From an uncultured Prevotellaceae bacterium (GTDB lineage: Bacteria; Bacteroidota; Bacteroidia; Bacteroidales; Muribaculaceae), in contig CALEJB010000036.1 of NCBI GenBank assembly GCA_937898675.1, positions 17,263-81,262 of the forward strand: 64,000 nucleotides of DNA, read 5' to 3'. Position 1 is the first letter of the stretch. The number at the start of each line of letters is the position of its first letter. The notes under the pieces were generated by a model. The model did no database searches, was not told the DNA's origin, and worked only from the letters and a program-made list of their open reading frames with translations. Made by a program: the position numbers and the translations under genes. Positions 18,766 through 27,374 of this stretch are shown piece by piece.

Positions 18766-19602
18766 TTAATACTTATAGAAACCTTCGCCGGTCTTGCGGC
18801 CCAGGAGGCCGGCACGGACCATCTTGCGCAGCAGCGGGTGGGGACGATACTTGGGATCGCCAAACTCGTTGTAGAGCACTTCCATGATGGCGAGGTTGAC
18901 ATCGTTGCCAATGAGGTCGGCCAACGCGAGCGGGCCCATGGGATGGTTGGCGCCCAGCATCATGCACTTGTCAATGTCCTCGGCGCTGGCGATGCCGTCG
19001 GCAAGAATGCCCACAGCCTCATTAATCATCGGGATGAGGATGCGGTTAACGACAAATCCGGGAGCCTCGTTAACGGGCACGGGAGTCTTGCCGATTTCGG
19101 TAGTCAGGTCGATGATGGTCTTGGCGGTCTCATCGCTGGTGAGTTGGCCCTTGATCACCTCAACGAGCGCCATGCGGTCGGCGGGATTGAAGAAGTGGCA
19201 GCCAATGAACTGCGCGGGGCGGCTGGTGCAGGCTGCAATCTCGGTGATTGACAACGACGACGAGTTGGTGGCAAAGATGGTCTCGGGCTTGCAAATCTTG
19301 TCAAGTTCCATGAACACGTCCTTCTTCAACTGCATGTTCTCGACAGCGGCCTCGATGACGAGGTCGGCATCGGCAAACGCTGCATAATCCACCGTGGTGG
19401 TAATGTTTGCCAGCATGGCATCCATTGCCTCCTGCGAGATTTTGCCCTTCTCGACGAGCTTGTTGTAGCCCTTGGAGATAGAGGCCATAGCCTTGTCCAG
19501 GCTTGCCTGGCTGCGGCTCTTCATGACAACAGGCATCTTGGCGGCAAACGCTTTGACGATACCCTTAGCCATGGTTCCGGTTCCAATAACACAAATTTTC
19601 AT
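18766..19602 (-). CDS. hbd: 3-hydroxybutyryl-CoA dehydrogenase
   Basis: This 278-residue protein has the N-terminal NAD-binding loop (I-G-T-G-T-M-A-K-G-I), the conserved N-S-S-S-L and catalytic-region motif H-F-F-N-P, and the family signature V-N-E-A-P-G-F-V-V-N-R. It reduces acetoacetyl-CoA to 3-hydroxybutyryl-CoA. The usual G-x-G-x-M-G loop here reads G-T-G-T-M-A, a minor deviation. Together with crt it would convert acetoacetyl-CoA, made when the CoA-transferase activates acetoacetate, into crotonyl-CoA. The gene lies between crt and bcd on the same strand. Confidence 0.94.
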   Translation of the reverse strand: MKICVIGTGTMAKGIVKAFAAKMPVVMKSRSQASLDKAMASISKGYNKLVEKGKISQEAMDAMLANITTTVDYAAFADADLVIEAAVENMQLKKDVFMELDKICKPETIFATNSSSLSITEIAACTSRPAQFIGCHFFNPADRMALVEVIKGQLTSDETAKTIIDLTTEIGKTPVPVNEAPGFVVNRILIPMINEAVGILADGIASAEDIDKCMMLGANHPMGPLALADLIGNDVNLAIMEVLYNEFGDPKYRPHPLLRKMVRAGLLGRKTGEGFYKY

Positions 19603-19657
19603 AAATTGGTCGTTTTTGGTTTATTGATTAATGTATAGATATTCGTTTTCTCGTTTT

Positions 19658-20434
19658 TCACTTGCCGGTAAATTCGGCTTTGCGCTTGTTGAGGAACGCA
19701 TCCATGCCCTCCTTTTGGTCAGCAGTGGCAAAGCACTGGCCAAACAGCCTGTTCTCGAGCGCGATAGCCTCATCGGCATCGAGGTCATAGCCCTCGTTGA
19801 TGCTCTGCTTGGCCAACTTGATGGCAACAGGCGCATTCTTGAGCATCATGGCGGCCATTTCCATGGCCTTGTCCATGAGTTCCTCGGGCTCGTAAACAGC
19901 ATTCACCAGGCCGATGCGCAACGCTTCGTCGGCACGGATGACCTTGCCGGTGTAAATCATCTCCTTGGCATAGCCCTGGCCGATGAGTTTGGGCAGGCGG
20001 TAGGTACCCGAGAAGCCGGGGATGATGCCCAGGCCCACCTCAGGCTGGCCAAACTTGGCTCGGCTGGAAGCGATGCGGATGTCACATGACATGGCCAGCT
20101 CGCAGCCACCGCCCAGCGCGAAGCCATTGACAGCGGCGATGACGGGGATGGGCAACAGTTCGATTTTGCGGAACACCTGTGCGCCCAGTTTGCCAAAGTC
20201 ATGGCCCTGTTGCTCGTTGAGGTGCGCCATCTCGCTGATGTCGGCACCGGCAACAAACGACTTCTCGCCATCGCCCGTGACAATGAGCACGCGGGTGGTG
20301 TCGTCAAGGCTGTTGACAAAGTCGTCCATTTCCTTCAGCACACTGGAATTGAGTGCATTCAACGACTTGGGAGCCGACACCTTCATCACAGTGACAGCAC
20401 CGTTGCGCTCAATCTTCAAGAAATTGTAATCCAT
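19658..20434 (-). CDS. crt: Crotonase (short-chain enoyl-CoA hydratase)
   Basis: The 258-residue protein is a crotonase-fold enzyme of normal length. The oxyanion-hole region is A-G-A-D-I-S-E-M near residue 65 and the signature G-F-A-L-G-G-G-C-E-L-A near 110. A catalytic-region glutamate lies in G-Q-P-E-V-G-L-G. It interconverts 3-hydroxybutyryl-CoA and crotonyl-CoA. In this cluster crotonyl-CoA is also made directly by Kal from 3-aminobutyryl-CoA, so Crt links the acetoacetyl-CoA branch to the same intermediate. It lies 23 bases after atoA and 55 bases before hbd. Confidence 0.94.
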   Translation of the reverse strand: MDYNFLKIERNGAVTVMKVSAPKSLNALNSSVLKEMDDFVNSLDDTTRVLIVTGDGEKSFVAGADISEMAHLNEQQGHDFGKLGAQVFRKIELLPIPVIAAVNGFALGGGCELAMSCDIRIASSRAKFGQPEVGLGIIPGFSGTYRLPKLIGQGYAKEMIYTGKVIRADEALRIGLVNAVYEPEELMDKAMEMAAMMLKNAPVAIKLAKQSINEGYDLDADEAIALENRLFGQCFATADQKEGMDAFLNKRKAEFTGK

Positions 20435-20457
20435 AACCAGTTGCGGCTAAATGGTGA

Positions 20458-21117
20458 TTAAATGTCCATGGGTTTCAGGTCGGGCGAGATAATGAGTTTG
20501 GCCTGCGTAGCGGCCTGCACTTGCTCGACGGTGAACTCGGGATGAATCTCGCGCAGGACAATGCCCTCGGGGGTGATGTCCATAACGCCCATCTCGGTGA
20601 TGATCATATCGACCTGGCCAGCGGCGGTAAGCGGCAGCGTGCACTCCGTCAGGATCTTGTGGTTGCCCTTCTGGGTGTGCTCCATGGTCAGAATCACGCG
20701 CTTGGCGCCAACAACGAGGTCCATTGCGCCACCCATGCCGGGAGCCATCTTGCCAGGGATAATCCAGTTGGCCAGATTACCCTTCTCGTCAACCTGCAGA
20801 GCGCCCAGGAACGACACGTTCACGTGGCCGCCGCGGATGATGGCAAACGAGGTTGCGCTGTCAAAAGTGCAAGCACCGGGATTCAGCGTAATGGCGCCGC
20901 CGCCAGCATTAATCAGGTTCTTGTCCTCCTCGCCGGGAGCAGGCGTCGGTCCCATGCCCATCGCACCGTTCTCGGTCTGCAAGGTTACCGAAACGCCCTC
21001 GGGGAGGTAGTTGGGAATCATGGTGGGAATGCCAATTCCCAGGTTCACAACATCGCCGTCGTGCAACTCCTTGGCAGCACGCTTTGCGATGACTTCTCTC
21101 ATTTCATTTTTTTCCAT
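20458..21117 (-). CDS. atoA: Butyryl-CoA:acetoacetate CoA-transferase subunit B
   Basis: This 219-residue protein is the beta subunit type of family I CoA-transferases. The catalytic glutamate lies in Q-T-E-N-G, close to the conserved G-I-G-I-P-T, and a glycine-rich G-G-A-M-D-L-V-V-G follows. It should act with the alpha subunit encoded at 29757-30407 to move CoA from butyryl-CoA to acetoacetate, releasing butyrate. Unusually, the two subunit genes are not adjacent: they bracket the kal-kce-kdd-kam genes, nearly 9 kb apart on the same strand. The symbol follows E. coli usage (AtoA = beta). Confidence 0.92.
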   Translation of the reverse strand: MEKNEMREVIAKRAAKELHDGDVVNLGIGIPTMIPNYLPEGVSVTLQTENGAMGMGPTPAPGEEDKNLINAGGGAITLNPGACTFDSATSFAIIRGGHVNVSFLGALQVDEKGNLANWIIPGKMAPGMGGAMDLVVGAKRVILTMEHTQKGNHKILTECTLPLTAAGQVDMIITEMGVMDITPEGIVLREIHPEFTVEQVQAATQAKLIISPDLKPMDI

Positions 21118-21159
21118 AATAGTAGGTTTTTTATAAGTTATATTGTTGATTGAACAGAT

Positions 21160-21948
21160 TTATTTCATTCCTCTTTTCACCATCTCCTGAACAACGAACG
21201 ATGCCACATCGTCGGCATAGGTGTTCATGCCAAATCCGGCGTCAAAGCCAAGCTCCTTGGCCAGTTCGTGGGTAACGCGGGCGCCGCCGCAGCAGCAAAT
21301 CATCTTGTCACGCAGTCCCTCTGCCTCCATCAGTTCGATAAAGTTGGTGAGGTTCTGGATGTGGATGTCCTTTTGCGTCACGGTTTGGGAAATGATAAGT
21401 GCGTCGGCGTGCAGTTCGATGCCCTTGGCAATGAACTCCTCGTTGGGCACCTGGGAACCCAGATTATAGGCCTCAATCATGTCGTAACGCTCCAGGCCGT
21501 AGTGTCCGGCATAACCCTTCATGTTCATCACGGCGTCGATGCCCACAGTATGGGCGTCGGTGCCTGTCGAGGCGCCCACAATCACAATCTTGCGGCCAAT
21601 GTTCTCCTTGATAAACTTGTCGGTCTCGTACATGTCCATGGTGTTGGATTCCACCTTGGGCACATAGATGGTGGAATAGTCCACCGTGTGGGTGCAGCTG
21701 CCGTAGCAGTTGAAGAAGGTGAAGCCCGGGGTGAGCTCCTTGTAATAAACGACGCTGGGATTTTCCAGGCCCATCTTGCGCAACATCTGCTTAGCGGCCT
21801 CGACAGCTTCGGCGCCACAGGGCACGGGCAGGGTGAAACTGAGTTGCACCTTGCCGTCGTTCATGGTGTCACCGTAGGGTTTAATCTTGGTCAAGTCTAA
21901 GGTTTTGTCAAAATCCTTAGCTTCCATGCTATATAATCCTTCGCTCAT
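21160..21948 (-). CDS. kamE: Beta-lysine/D-lysine 5,6-aminomutase beta subunit
   Basis: The 262-residue protein has the cobalamin-binding motif D-A-H-T-V-G, with His133 as the lower cobalt ligand, and Lys144 (M-N-M-K-G), the residue that holds PLP in the Clostridium enzyme. Both positions fall at the same numbers as in the characterised protein as I know it. With KamD it forms the adenosylcobalamin- and PLP-dependent mutase that moves the terminal amino group of beta-lysine to carbon 5, giving 3,5-diaminohexanoate. The gene follows kamD by 26 bases. No cobalamin riboswitch is seen near it. Confidence 0.96.
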   Translation of the reverse strand: MSEGLYSMEAKDFDKTLDLTKIKPYGDTMNDGKVQLSFTLPVPCGAEAVEAAKQMLRKMGLENPSVVYYKELTPGFTFFNCYGSCTHTVDYSTIYVPKVESNTMDMYETDKFIKENIGRKIVIVGASTGTDAHTVGIDAVMNMKGYAGHYGLERYDMIEAYNLGSQVPNEEFIAKGIELHADALIISQTVTQKDIHIQNLTNFIELMEAEGLRDKMICCCGGARVTHELAKELGFDAGFGMNTYADDVASFVVQEMVKRGMK

Positions 21949-21974
21949 ATATCGTGTCTCCTATAGATTAAATG

Positions 21975-23531
21975 TTAACGCTTACCCTTCATCAGTTCAA
22001 CAAAGGGGTTATAGTAGTTCTCGCCCTTCATGGTCACACCGCTCAAGCCCTTGCCGCCGTTCTTGGGACGCTTGACGTCGCCAAAGATGCCCTTCTCCAA
22101 TGCGGTGAACAGGCCCTCCTTGGTAATGTCCTCAAGCAGGCTGATGGTATTGTCGATGACCTCACGAGCGCGACGGCGGCAGATGCCGTCCTCGGCAAAC
22201 TCCATCTCCTCGCCGATGCTGCGCATGTTGTTGAAGATGTACTTGGCATTCTCGATGGACAGATAACGGTCGCTCATGAAGGGAGTGTGGATGGCCTCGG
22301 TGGGCATGCCCAGCAACTGAATGCCCTGGTGCGTCCAGATGCCAATCATGTTGAAGAGGGCATCCTGAATGTGGCCGCGGAAGATGTTGCCGGTCATGAA
22401 CTTCGTCGGCGGCATGTACTTCAATGTGGCCTTGGGGAAAATCTCGCGCGTCATCTGCGCTTGGGCGAGTTCGAGCAGGAATCCGTTCTCGAGCATCGGG
22501 TCCATCTCAAAGGCGTGGCCAAGGCCCATCTGCTCCTCGGGCAGGCCAGCCATCAAGGCCAGCTGTTCGTTGATGAGGTCCGAAGCCAGCACGGTGTGGG
22601 CAGCCTCAACAGCGTCGGCGGTGGTGAGGTAGTTGTCCTCGCCCGTGTTGATGATGACGCCGGCAAAACCATTGATGATGCGACTCATGTACTGGTCGAT
22701 GAGCGTGCGCTGCATGTTGATGTCGCGGAAGAGGATGCCATAGAGGGCATCGTTGAGCATCACATCCAGGCCCTCGAATGCGCCCATAATGGCAATCTCG
22801 GGCATGCACAGGCCTGAGCAATAGTTGCACAAGCGGATGTAACGGCCTTGCTCCTCCCCTACCTCATCGAGCGCCTTGCGCATGATGCGGAAGTTCTCCT
22901 GAGTGGCAAAAGTGCCGCCAAAGCCCTCGGTGGTGGCGCCATAAGGCACATAGTCCAGCAGGCTTTGGCCGGTGGTGCGAATGACAGCGATGACGTCTGC
23001 GCCCTGGCGTGCGCCAGCCTGGGCCTGAACCACATCCTCATAGATGTTGCCTGTGGCAACAATGATATACAGATAGGGCTTGGGGCCCTCGCCGATGGTG
23101 TCGAGATACTTCTCGCGGCGGGCGCGGCGGGTGCGGATGCGGGCCATGCTCTCGTCGATGACGGGCTGCAGCACCTCGGCAATCTGCTTCGGGTCGGTAG
23201 TAGCGACCTTAGTGATATCCAGCTTGCCCTCGGCCACCTGCTCGGCAATCTGCTGCGGCTTGAGGCCGGTCTGAATCATGGCGTTGGCGATGAAGAACAG
23301 CGCGCCCTCGTTGAGTACGCCCTTGTCCTTCAAGGCCTCTACAATCACGTTGGGCAGAGGCACCTGATTGCTGTCCACGCCGTCGATACCCATCAAGCGG
23401 CACAGTGTGCGCTCAACAGCCACCGTCGTGTATTGTTCCACAAAGGATTGAACGTCCTGGGCAATGCCCTTGGCCAACCCGCGGGCATGCTCGACTTTCT
23501 CAAAATCTAATCCTAACTTGCTCTTTTGCAT
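21975..23531 (-). CDS. kamD: Beta-lysine/D-lysine 5,6-aminomutase alpha subunit
   Basis: At 518 residues the product has the length of the KamD subunit, which contributes the TIM-barrel active site. It starts K-L-G-L-D-F-E-K-V. Conserved-looking stretches include A-R-T-G-Q-region residues (V-I-R-T-T-G-Q-S-L-L-D-Y) and N-Y-C-S-G-L-C-M-P-E. It pairs with KamE, encoded directly downstream, for the second step of lysine fermentation in the cytoplasm. The gene begins 24 bases after the MutS-like kamC gene. Assignment is supported by the whole cluster order, which follows the order known from lysine-fermenting Fusobacterium, Clostridium and Porphyromonas. Confidence 0.96.
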   Translation of the reverse strand: MQKSKLGLDFEKVEHARGLAKGIAQDVQSFVEQYTTVAVERTLCRLMGIDGVDSNQVPLPNVIVEALKDKGVLNEGALFFIANAMIQTGLKPQQIAEQVAEGKLDITKVATTDPKQIAEVLQPVIDESMARIRTRRARREKYLDTIGEGPKPYLYIIVATGNIYEDVVQAQAGARQGADVIAVIRTTGQSLLDYVPYGATTEGFGGTFATQENFRIMRKALDEVGEEQGRYIRLCNYCSGLCMPEIAIMGAFEGLDVMLNDALYGILFRDINMQRTLIDQYMSRIINGFAGVIINTGEDNYLTTADAVEAAHTVLASDLINEQLALMAGLPEEQMGLGHAFEMDPMLENGFLLELAQAQMTREIFPKATLKYMPPTKFMTGNIFRGHIQDALFNMIGIWTHQGIQLLGMPTEAIHTPFMSDRYLSIENAKYIFNNMRSIGEEMEFAEDGICRRRAREVIDNTISLLEDITKEGLFTALEKGIFGDVKRPKNGGKGLSGVTMKGENYYNPFVELMKGKR

Positions 23532-23555
23532 AATTGGTGATTATATATCGGGTTT

Positions 23556-24926
23556 TTAAAGGTTATTATTCTGTTTAGTGTTCTCTCGCGAGGCGAGCAG
23601 CCGCCGCGCCTCGTTGATCCACTCGCCGTCGATGCCCAGGCTCTCGGCGATGTTCAGCGCCTCGTGGGGCACCTCACCGTCCTGCACCTCGACCAGCGAG
23701 TAATCCATTGCGCCGTTCTCGAAGCCTTTTACCCGCAGGCAAAGTGCGTCGCCCGGCTCTATATCATAGTGCGTCGTCATCACAAGGCTCGCGTCGCGCG
23801 CGGCAGACAGCACCTTGAGCAATGCCGTCACCAGTGCGGCACCCTCGGCGGGGTTGGTCGTGCGCGCGGGCTCGTCGATGAGCGCCAGCAGTTTCTTGTC
23901 GTCACGCGATGCCTTGACGACGGCATCGATGCGCTGCATCTCGGCCGCAAACGATGACAGGCCTTTCTCAATCGACTGGTCGTCACCGATGCAGAAGATG
24001 ACGCTGTCTTTAACCGCAATCACCGCCGATGCGGCGGGAATGCCAAAGGCGAACTGGAACAGGTATTGGCACATGGTGAGCGTCTTCAATACCACGGTCT
24101 TGCCGCCCATGTTGGCTCCCGTAATCAGAGCAGGACGCGCACCATAGCCGACGGTCACCGGCTGGAACGACTTGCCGGCGGCTGCCAGCGTGTCCTTGAC
24201 CTGAGGGTGGAACATATGCTCGTAATGAGTAGTCCCGTCGTGGGAAAGTGCCGGGAAACACAGTCCCAAGTGTATCATCTGACTGGCCTTGGCCACATTG
24301 ATGTCAGTCAATGCCAAAGCCGTCTGTGCCTGCTCAATGGCAGCGGCAAACGGATGCAGCCGCTGACTCAAATCCTTGCGCACGCCGTCCTCAAGAGCCG
24401 ATGCCATCATCATCAGTTCTTCCTGTTGCTCGGGGTGCCGGCGCATTTGGCCGCGCAGGTCCTTGAGCTGGGCGCAATAGGAATCATATATATAAAATGT
24501 GGCAATCTTCATTCCGTCGGGGTCGAGGATGCTGATTACCTCGTCCAGGTCGGGAATCTGTGCCACGTCATCCATGCCGTGCTGCCGCAACAGGCGGGCG
24601 ACATCGGCGGCAAGGAGTGACAAGTGCTTGACCTCAAACAATTCAATGTCATCGAGCACAGCACCGCGCGTCAGGTTGCGAAGCGTGGTGCGTATGTCCT
24701 TGAGACCTTGCAGACGGAAGCGCAAGGTGTCGAGCCTGGTTTTGTCGGCCTGCTCGACAAACGCCTTGTAGCGCCGCAGCACGTCATAGGCCGCCACTAT
24801 CTCACCGGCAGCCGTCATCATGGGCATGTCGAGGAGAAAACGGCGCGCTGTGCCCGACTGCAGTTCCAGCCGGTCAATCATGTAGCGCAGACCACAAGGG
24901 GATTCTATGATGTCTTTGAGTTGCAC
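23556..24926 (-). CDS. kamC: KamC, MutS-like ATPase of lysine fermentation clusters
   Basis: This 456-residue protein has the MutS ATPase core. Walker A is G-A-N-M-G-G-K-T near residue 270, and the Walker B-like region is A-L-I-D-E-P-A-R-T-T-N near 350. The preceding helical lever-like region resembles MutS domain III, but the DNA mismatch-binding domain is absent. KamC homologues sit next to kamDE in lysine-fermenting bacteria; together with KamB they have been suggested to support reactivation of the B12-dependent mutase, but the role is unproven. It lies 5 bases after kamB and 24 before kamD, suggesting tight co-expression. Confidence 0.88.
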   Translation of the reverse strand: MQLKDIIESPCGLRYMIDRLELQSGTARRFLLDMPMMTAAGEIVAAYDVLRRYKAFVEQADKTRLDTLRFRLQGLKDIRTTLRNLTRGAVLDDIELFEVKHLSLLAADVARLLRQHGMDDVAQIPDLDEVISILDPDGMKIATFYIYDSYCAQLKDLRGQMRRHPEQQEELMMMASALEDGVRKDLSQRLHPFAAAIEQAQTALALTDINVAKASQMIHLGLCFPALSHDGTTHYEHMFHPQVKDTLAAAGKSFQPVTVGYGARPALITGANMGGKTVVLKTLTMCQYLFQFAFGIPAASAVIAVKDSVIFCIGDDQSIEKGLSSFAAEMQRIDAVVKASRDDKKLLALIDEPARTTNPAEGAALVTALLKVLSAARDASLVMTTHYDIEPGDALCLRVKGFENGAMDYSLVEVQDGEVPHEALNIAESLGIDGEWINEARRLLASRENTKQNNNL

Positions 24927-24931
24927 TCCGT

Positions 24932-25954
24932 TTATTGTTTGTTGTTTAACAAGTCATATACCGGAAGGCTGATGGCTTCCGAGAGTCGCCGGCACAGGGT
25001 GTCCGAATCGAGGACATAGCCGCTGGGCGACGTAGGGTTAACAGTGACAGCGAGCAGTTTGCTCTTTTGCAGCACGCGGATACGCCCACCCGACTTGGCG
25101 AACAGGTTGAGTTGAAGCGACGAGGCGAACACCTTGGTGAAGTCGCGCACGACAACCTCGGCATGACGCAGGTCCTTGTTCAGGCGCACCTTTTCGAGAA
25201 AACCGTCCACCAGCGCGCCCGCCACATACAGCGTTGCGCAGTTCTCGATGCCTTCAAAGCGGATGTCGCTGGACAGCGAAGTGAGCATGTTCAAGTCATG
25301 CAACGCCCCGTCCTTGTCGATGAACCACAGGCCCTGCTCCAGGGGAGTAAGCAACGCAATGTTGCTGTCGCTCGTCAGGTCCATGTTAATGAGGTCCACC
25401 ACGCGGGCGGTCTTCTGCACCAGGGTGGTGATGTTGGCCGAATAGGCCGCTCCAGTGGCCAGAATCATCGACTTGCTCACCGCGGGCGATGCCGAACTCA
25501 GCCTCGAAAGGGCTCCGTCAACCACCACCAGGTCGATGCCATGGCGGCGCATCTCGCCCATCCATCGCTTGAGCCCGCTTGCCGATGACGGTCCCGACAG
25601 CAGCACTTTGCCGCCTGTCACGGCCCGCGCGGTGACCACACGCCCCAGCGAGGTGCTCTCGTCGCTCACATCAATGAGTTCCGACACCAGCCTGCGCTGG
25701 CGGTAGTGAGTCTCGCTGGTGCCGAAGTACATGCCCTCACGGAGCACGATTTCGGGCTTTTGGGTGCGCGTCACTTGGTCCACGGACTCTCCGTCGATGC
25801 CAATCGAGGTCACTGCGATATTCCTCCGGTCAACGGGCAAGCGGTCAAGCACATATTTCAGGCTCTCGGTCTTGCCTGTATTCTTTTCCAGCCCCACGAT
25901 GGACAGGCTGTCATATTGCAGTATTTCGTCGATAAAAGGCAGCACCTCGGTCAC
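24932..25954 (-). CDS. kamB: KamB-like P-loop protein of lysine fermentation clusters
   Basis: The 340-residue protein begins with a GTG start at 25954; a TGA lies two codons upstream, which fixes the start region. Near residue 20 there is a P-loop, G-L-E-K-N-T-G-K-T, so it should bind ATP or GTP. The rest has no motif I can name. Its place between kamA and kamC matches the gene called kamB in other lysine fermenters, whose function is not established. A chaperone or reactivase role for the adenosylcobalamin enzyme is an inference. A 77-base spacer holding a large hairpin separates it from kamA. Confidence 0.82.
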   Translation of the reverse strand: MTEVLPFIDEILQYDSLSIVGLEKNTGKTESLKYVLDRLPVDRRNIAVTSIGIDGESVDQVTRTQKPEIVLREGMYFGTSETHYRQRRLVSELIDVSDESTSLGRVVTARAVTGGKVLLSGPSSASGLKRWMGEMRRHGIDLVVVDGALSRLSSASPAVSKSMILATGAAYSANITTLVQKTARVVDLINMDLTSDSNIALLTPLEQGLWFIDKDGALHDLNMLTSLSSDIRFEGIENCATLYVAGALVDGFLEKVRLNKDLRHAEVVVRDFTKVFASSLQLNLFAKSGGRIRVLQKSKLLAVTVNPTSPSGYVLDSDTLCRRLSEAISLPVYDLLNNKQ

Positions 25955-25971
25955 GCTTCACTGTTTAGGGC

Positions 25972-26024
25972 ACATTTGTTCAGCAAAGGCGCGCGCAGCA
26001 GGCGCGCCTTTACCGGACAAATGT
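25972..26024 (-). other. Large compound hairpin between kamA and kamB
   Basis: An outer perfect 8-base stem, ACATTTGT (25972-25979) with ACAAATGT (26017-26024), encloses a symmetric 5x5 internal loop and a perfect 10-base stem, AAAGGCGCGC (25985-25994) with GCGCGCCTTT (26002-26011), with a 7-base loop. It fills most of the intercistronic gap just after the kamA stop and has no T-run on the minus strand. It may set the relative amounts of KamA and the downstream proteins by RNA processing or partial termination (inference). Confidence 0.7.
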
Positions 26025-26031
26025 CTTGCAT

Positions 26032-27303
26032 TTATTTCTCGTTGCGCTCGTGGCGCTTGAGTGCCTTGGGCTCAATGTTCATGCGCTCACCCTCAAGCAA
26101 CGAGATAACACCGTCCACAGCCTTGTCGGCAGGCACCTGCTCCTTGCCGCGTGCAGCCTCGCAATCGGGGCAATGGCACTCGTTGTCATAGTGCAGGGGC
26201 TCGGTATAGGTGGTGATGACACCCTCAAAATTGCGGAGCACCACCCTGCCGGGCGACTGCGAAATCACATACTGGGGCATCACGGGCGTCTTGCCGCCGC
26301 CGCCGGGAGCGTCCACCACAAAGGTGGGGATGCAGTAGCCGCTGGTGTGGCCGCGCAGACCCTCGATAATCTCGATACCCTTGCTAACGGGGGTGCGGAA
26401 GTGCTCCAGACCCATCGACAGGTCGCACTGGTAGAGATAGTAAGGACGCACGCGAATCTTGACGAGTTCGTGCACGAGGCGCTTCTGAATATTCACGCAG
26501 TCGTTGACGCCTGCCAACAGCACGCTCTGGTTGCCCAAGGGGATGCCGGCGTCGGCCAGCATCTCGCAAGCGCGCTTGGAGTCGGGGGTGAACTCGTTGG
26601 GATGGTTGAAGTGGGTGTTAATCCAGATGGGATGATACTTGTGCAGCATGTTGCACAACTCGGGCGTGATGCGCTGCGGGCACACGACAGGCGTGCGGGT
26701 GCCCAGGCGGACAATCTCGACATGAGGAATCTGGCGCAGGCGCGAGATGATGTATTCGAGCGTCTTGTCGCTCACCATGAGGCAGTCCCCGCCCGAGAGC
26801 AGGACGTCGCGCACGGTGGGCGTCTTCTCGATATACTCGAGCGCCTTCTCGATGCGGTCGGCGCCGCACTCGTGGTCAGTCTGGCCGGCAAAGCGGCGAC
26901 GGGTGCAGTGGCGGCAGTACATCGAGCACATGTCGGTGATGAGGAACAGCACGCGGTCAGGATAACGGTGCGTGAGGCCCGGCGTGGGCGAATCCTCGTC
27001 TTCATGCAGCGGGTCGAGCAGGTCGGCAGCGGCCTGGTGGGTCTCGGCGCCGGTGGGGATGCACTGGCGGCGGATGGGATCGTGGGGGTCATCGGGATTG
27101 ATGAGGCTCAGGTAGTAAGGCGTGATGGCCATGCGCAAGGTCTTGAGGGTCTGCTTGACGCCCTCTTCCTCCTCGGCGGTCAGGTGCACGTACTTCTTGA
27201 GCTGGTCCAGGGTCTCGATGCGGTTCTCGACCTGCCATTTCCAGTCATTCCACTGCTCGTCGGTAACGTCGGGGAACAATTGTTTTCTTCTTGGTTCAGT
27301 CAT
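26032..27303 (-). CDS. kamA: L-lysine 2,3-aminomutase
   Basis: This 423-residue radical SAM enzyme has the cluster motif C126-x3-C130-x2-C133 (M-C-S-M-Y-C-R-H-C). The PLP-binding lysine is in G-G-G-G-K-T-P near residue 340, as in the clostridial enzyme. It converts L-lysine to L-beta-lysine, the first step of the fermentation, using PLP, SAM and an iron-sulfur cluster. The N-terminus (W-x-D-W-K-W-Q) also fits the family. Large hairpins lie on both sides (27320-27361 and 25972-26024), which may tune its expression relative to the neighbours. The call is secure from motif and context. Confidence 0.97.
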   Translation of the reverse strand: MTEPRRKQLFPDVTDEQWNDWKWQVENRIETLDQLKKYVHLTAEEEEGVKQTLKTLRMAITPYYLSLINPDDPHDPIRRQCIPTGAETHQAAADLLDPLHEDEDSPTPGLTHRYPDRVLFLITDMCSMYCRHCTRRRFAGQTDHECGADRIEKALEYIEKTPTVRDVLLSGGDCLMVSDKTLEYIISRLRQIPHVEIVRLGTRTPVVCPQRITPELCNMLHKYHPIWINTHFNHPNEFTPDSKRACEMLADAGIPLGNQSVLLAGVNDCVNIQKRLVHELVKIRVRPYYLYQCDLSMGLEHFRTPVSKGIEIIEGLRGHTSGYCIPTFVVDAPGGGGKTPVMPQYVISQSPGRVVLRNFEGVITTYTEPLHYDNECHCPDCEAARGKEQVPADKAVDGVISLLEGERMNIEPKALKRHERNEK

Positions 27304-27319
27304 AACTCTTTTTCAATGT

Positions 27320-27361
27320 TTTTGCCCGTGGCAGCGCTCAGCGGCACCGCCACAGGCAAAA
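27320..27361 (-). other. Hairpin between kdd and kamA
   Basis: TTTTGCC (27320-27326) and GTGGC (27328-27332) pair with GCCAC (27349-27353) and GGCAAAA (27355-27361), giving a 12-pair stem with one mismatch and a 16-base loop. On the minus strand it precedes the kamA start by about 17 bases, so it lies close to the translation start. Confidence 0.6.
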
Positions 27362-27374
27362 CGTGTTGTTGTAA

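Noticed and set aside
21118..23555. Cobalamin riboswitch near kamDE
   Set aside because: The gaps around kamE and kamD are under 45 bases, too short for the element, and the cluster leader (30408-30450) shows no B12-box-like sequence that I can see.
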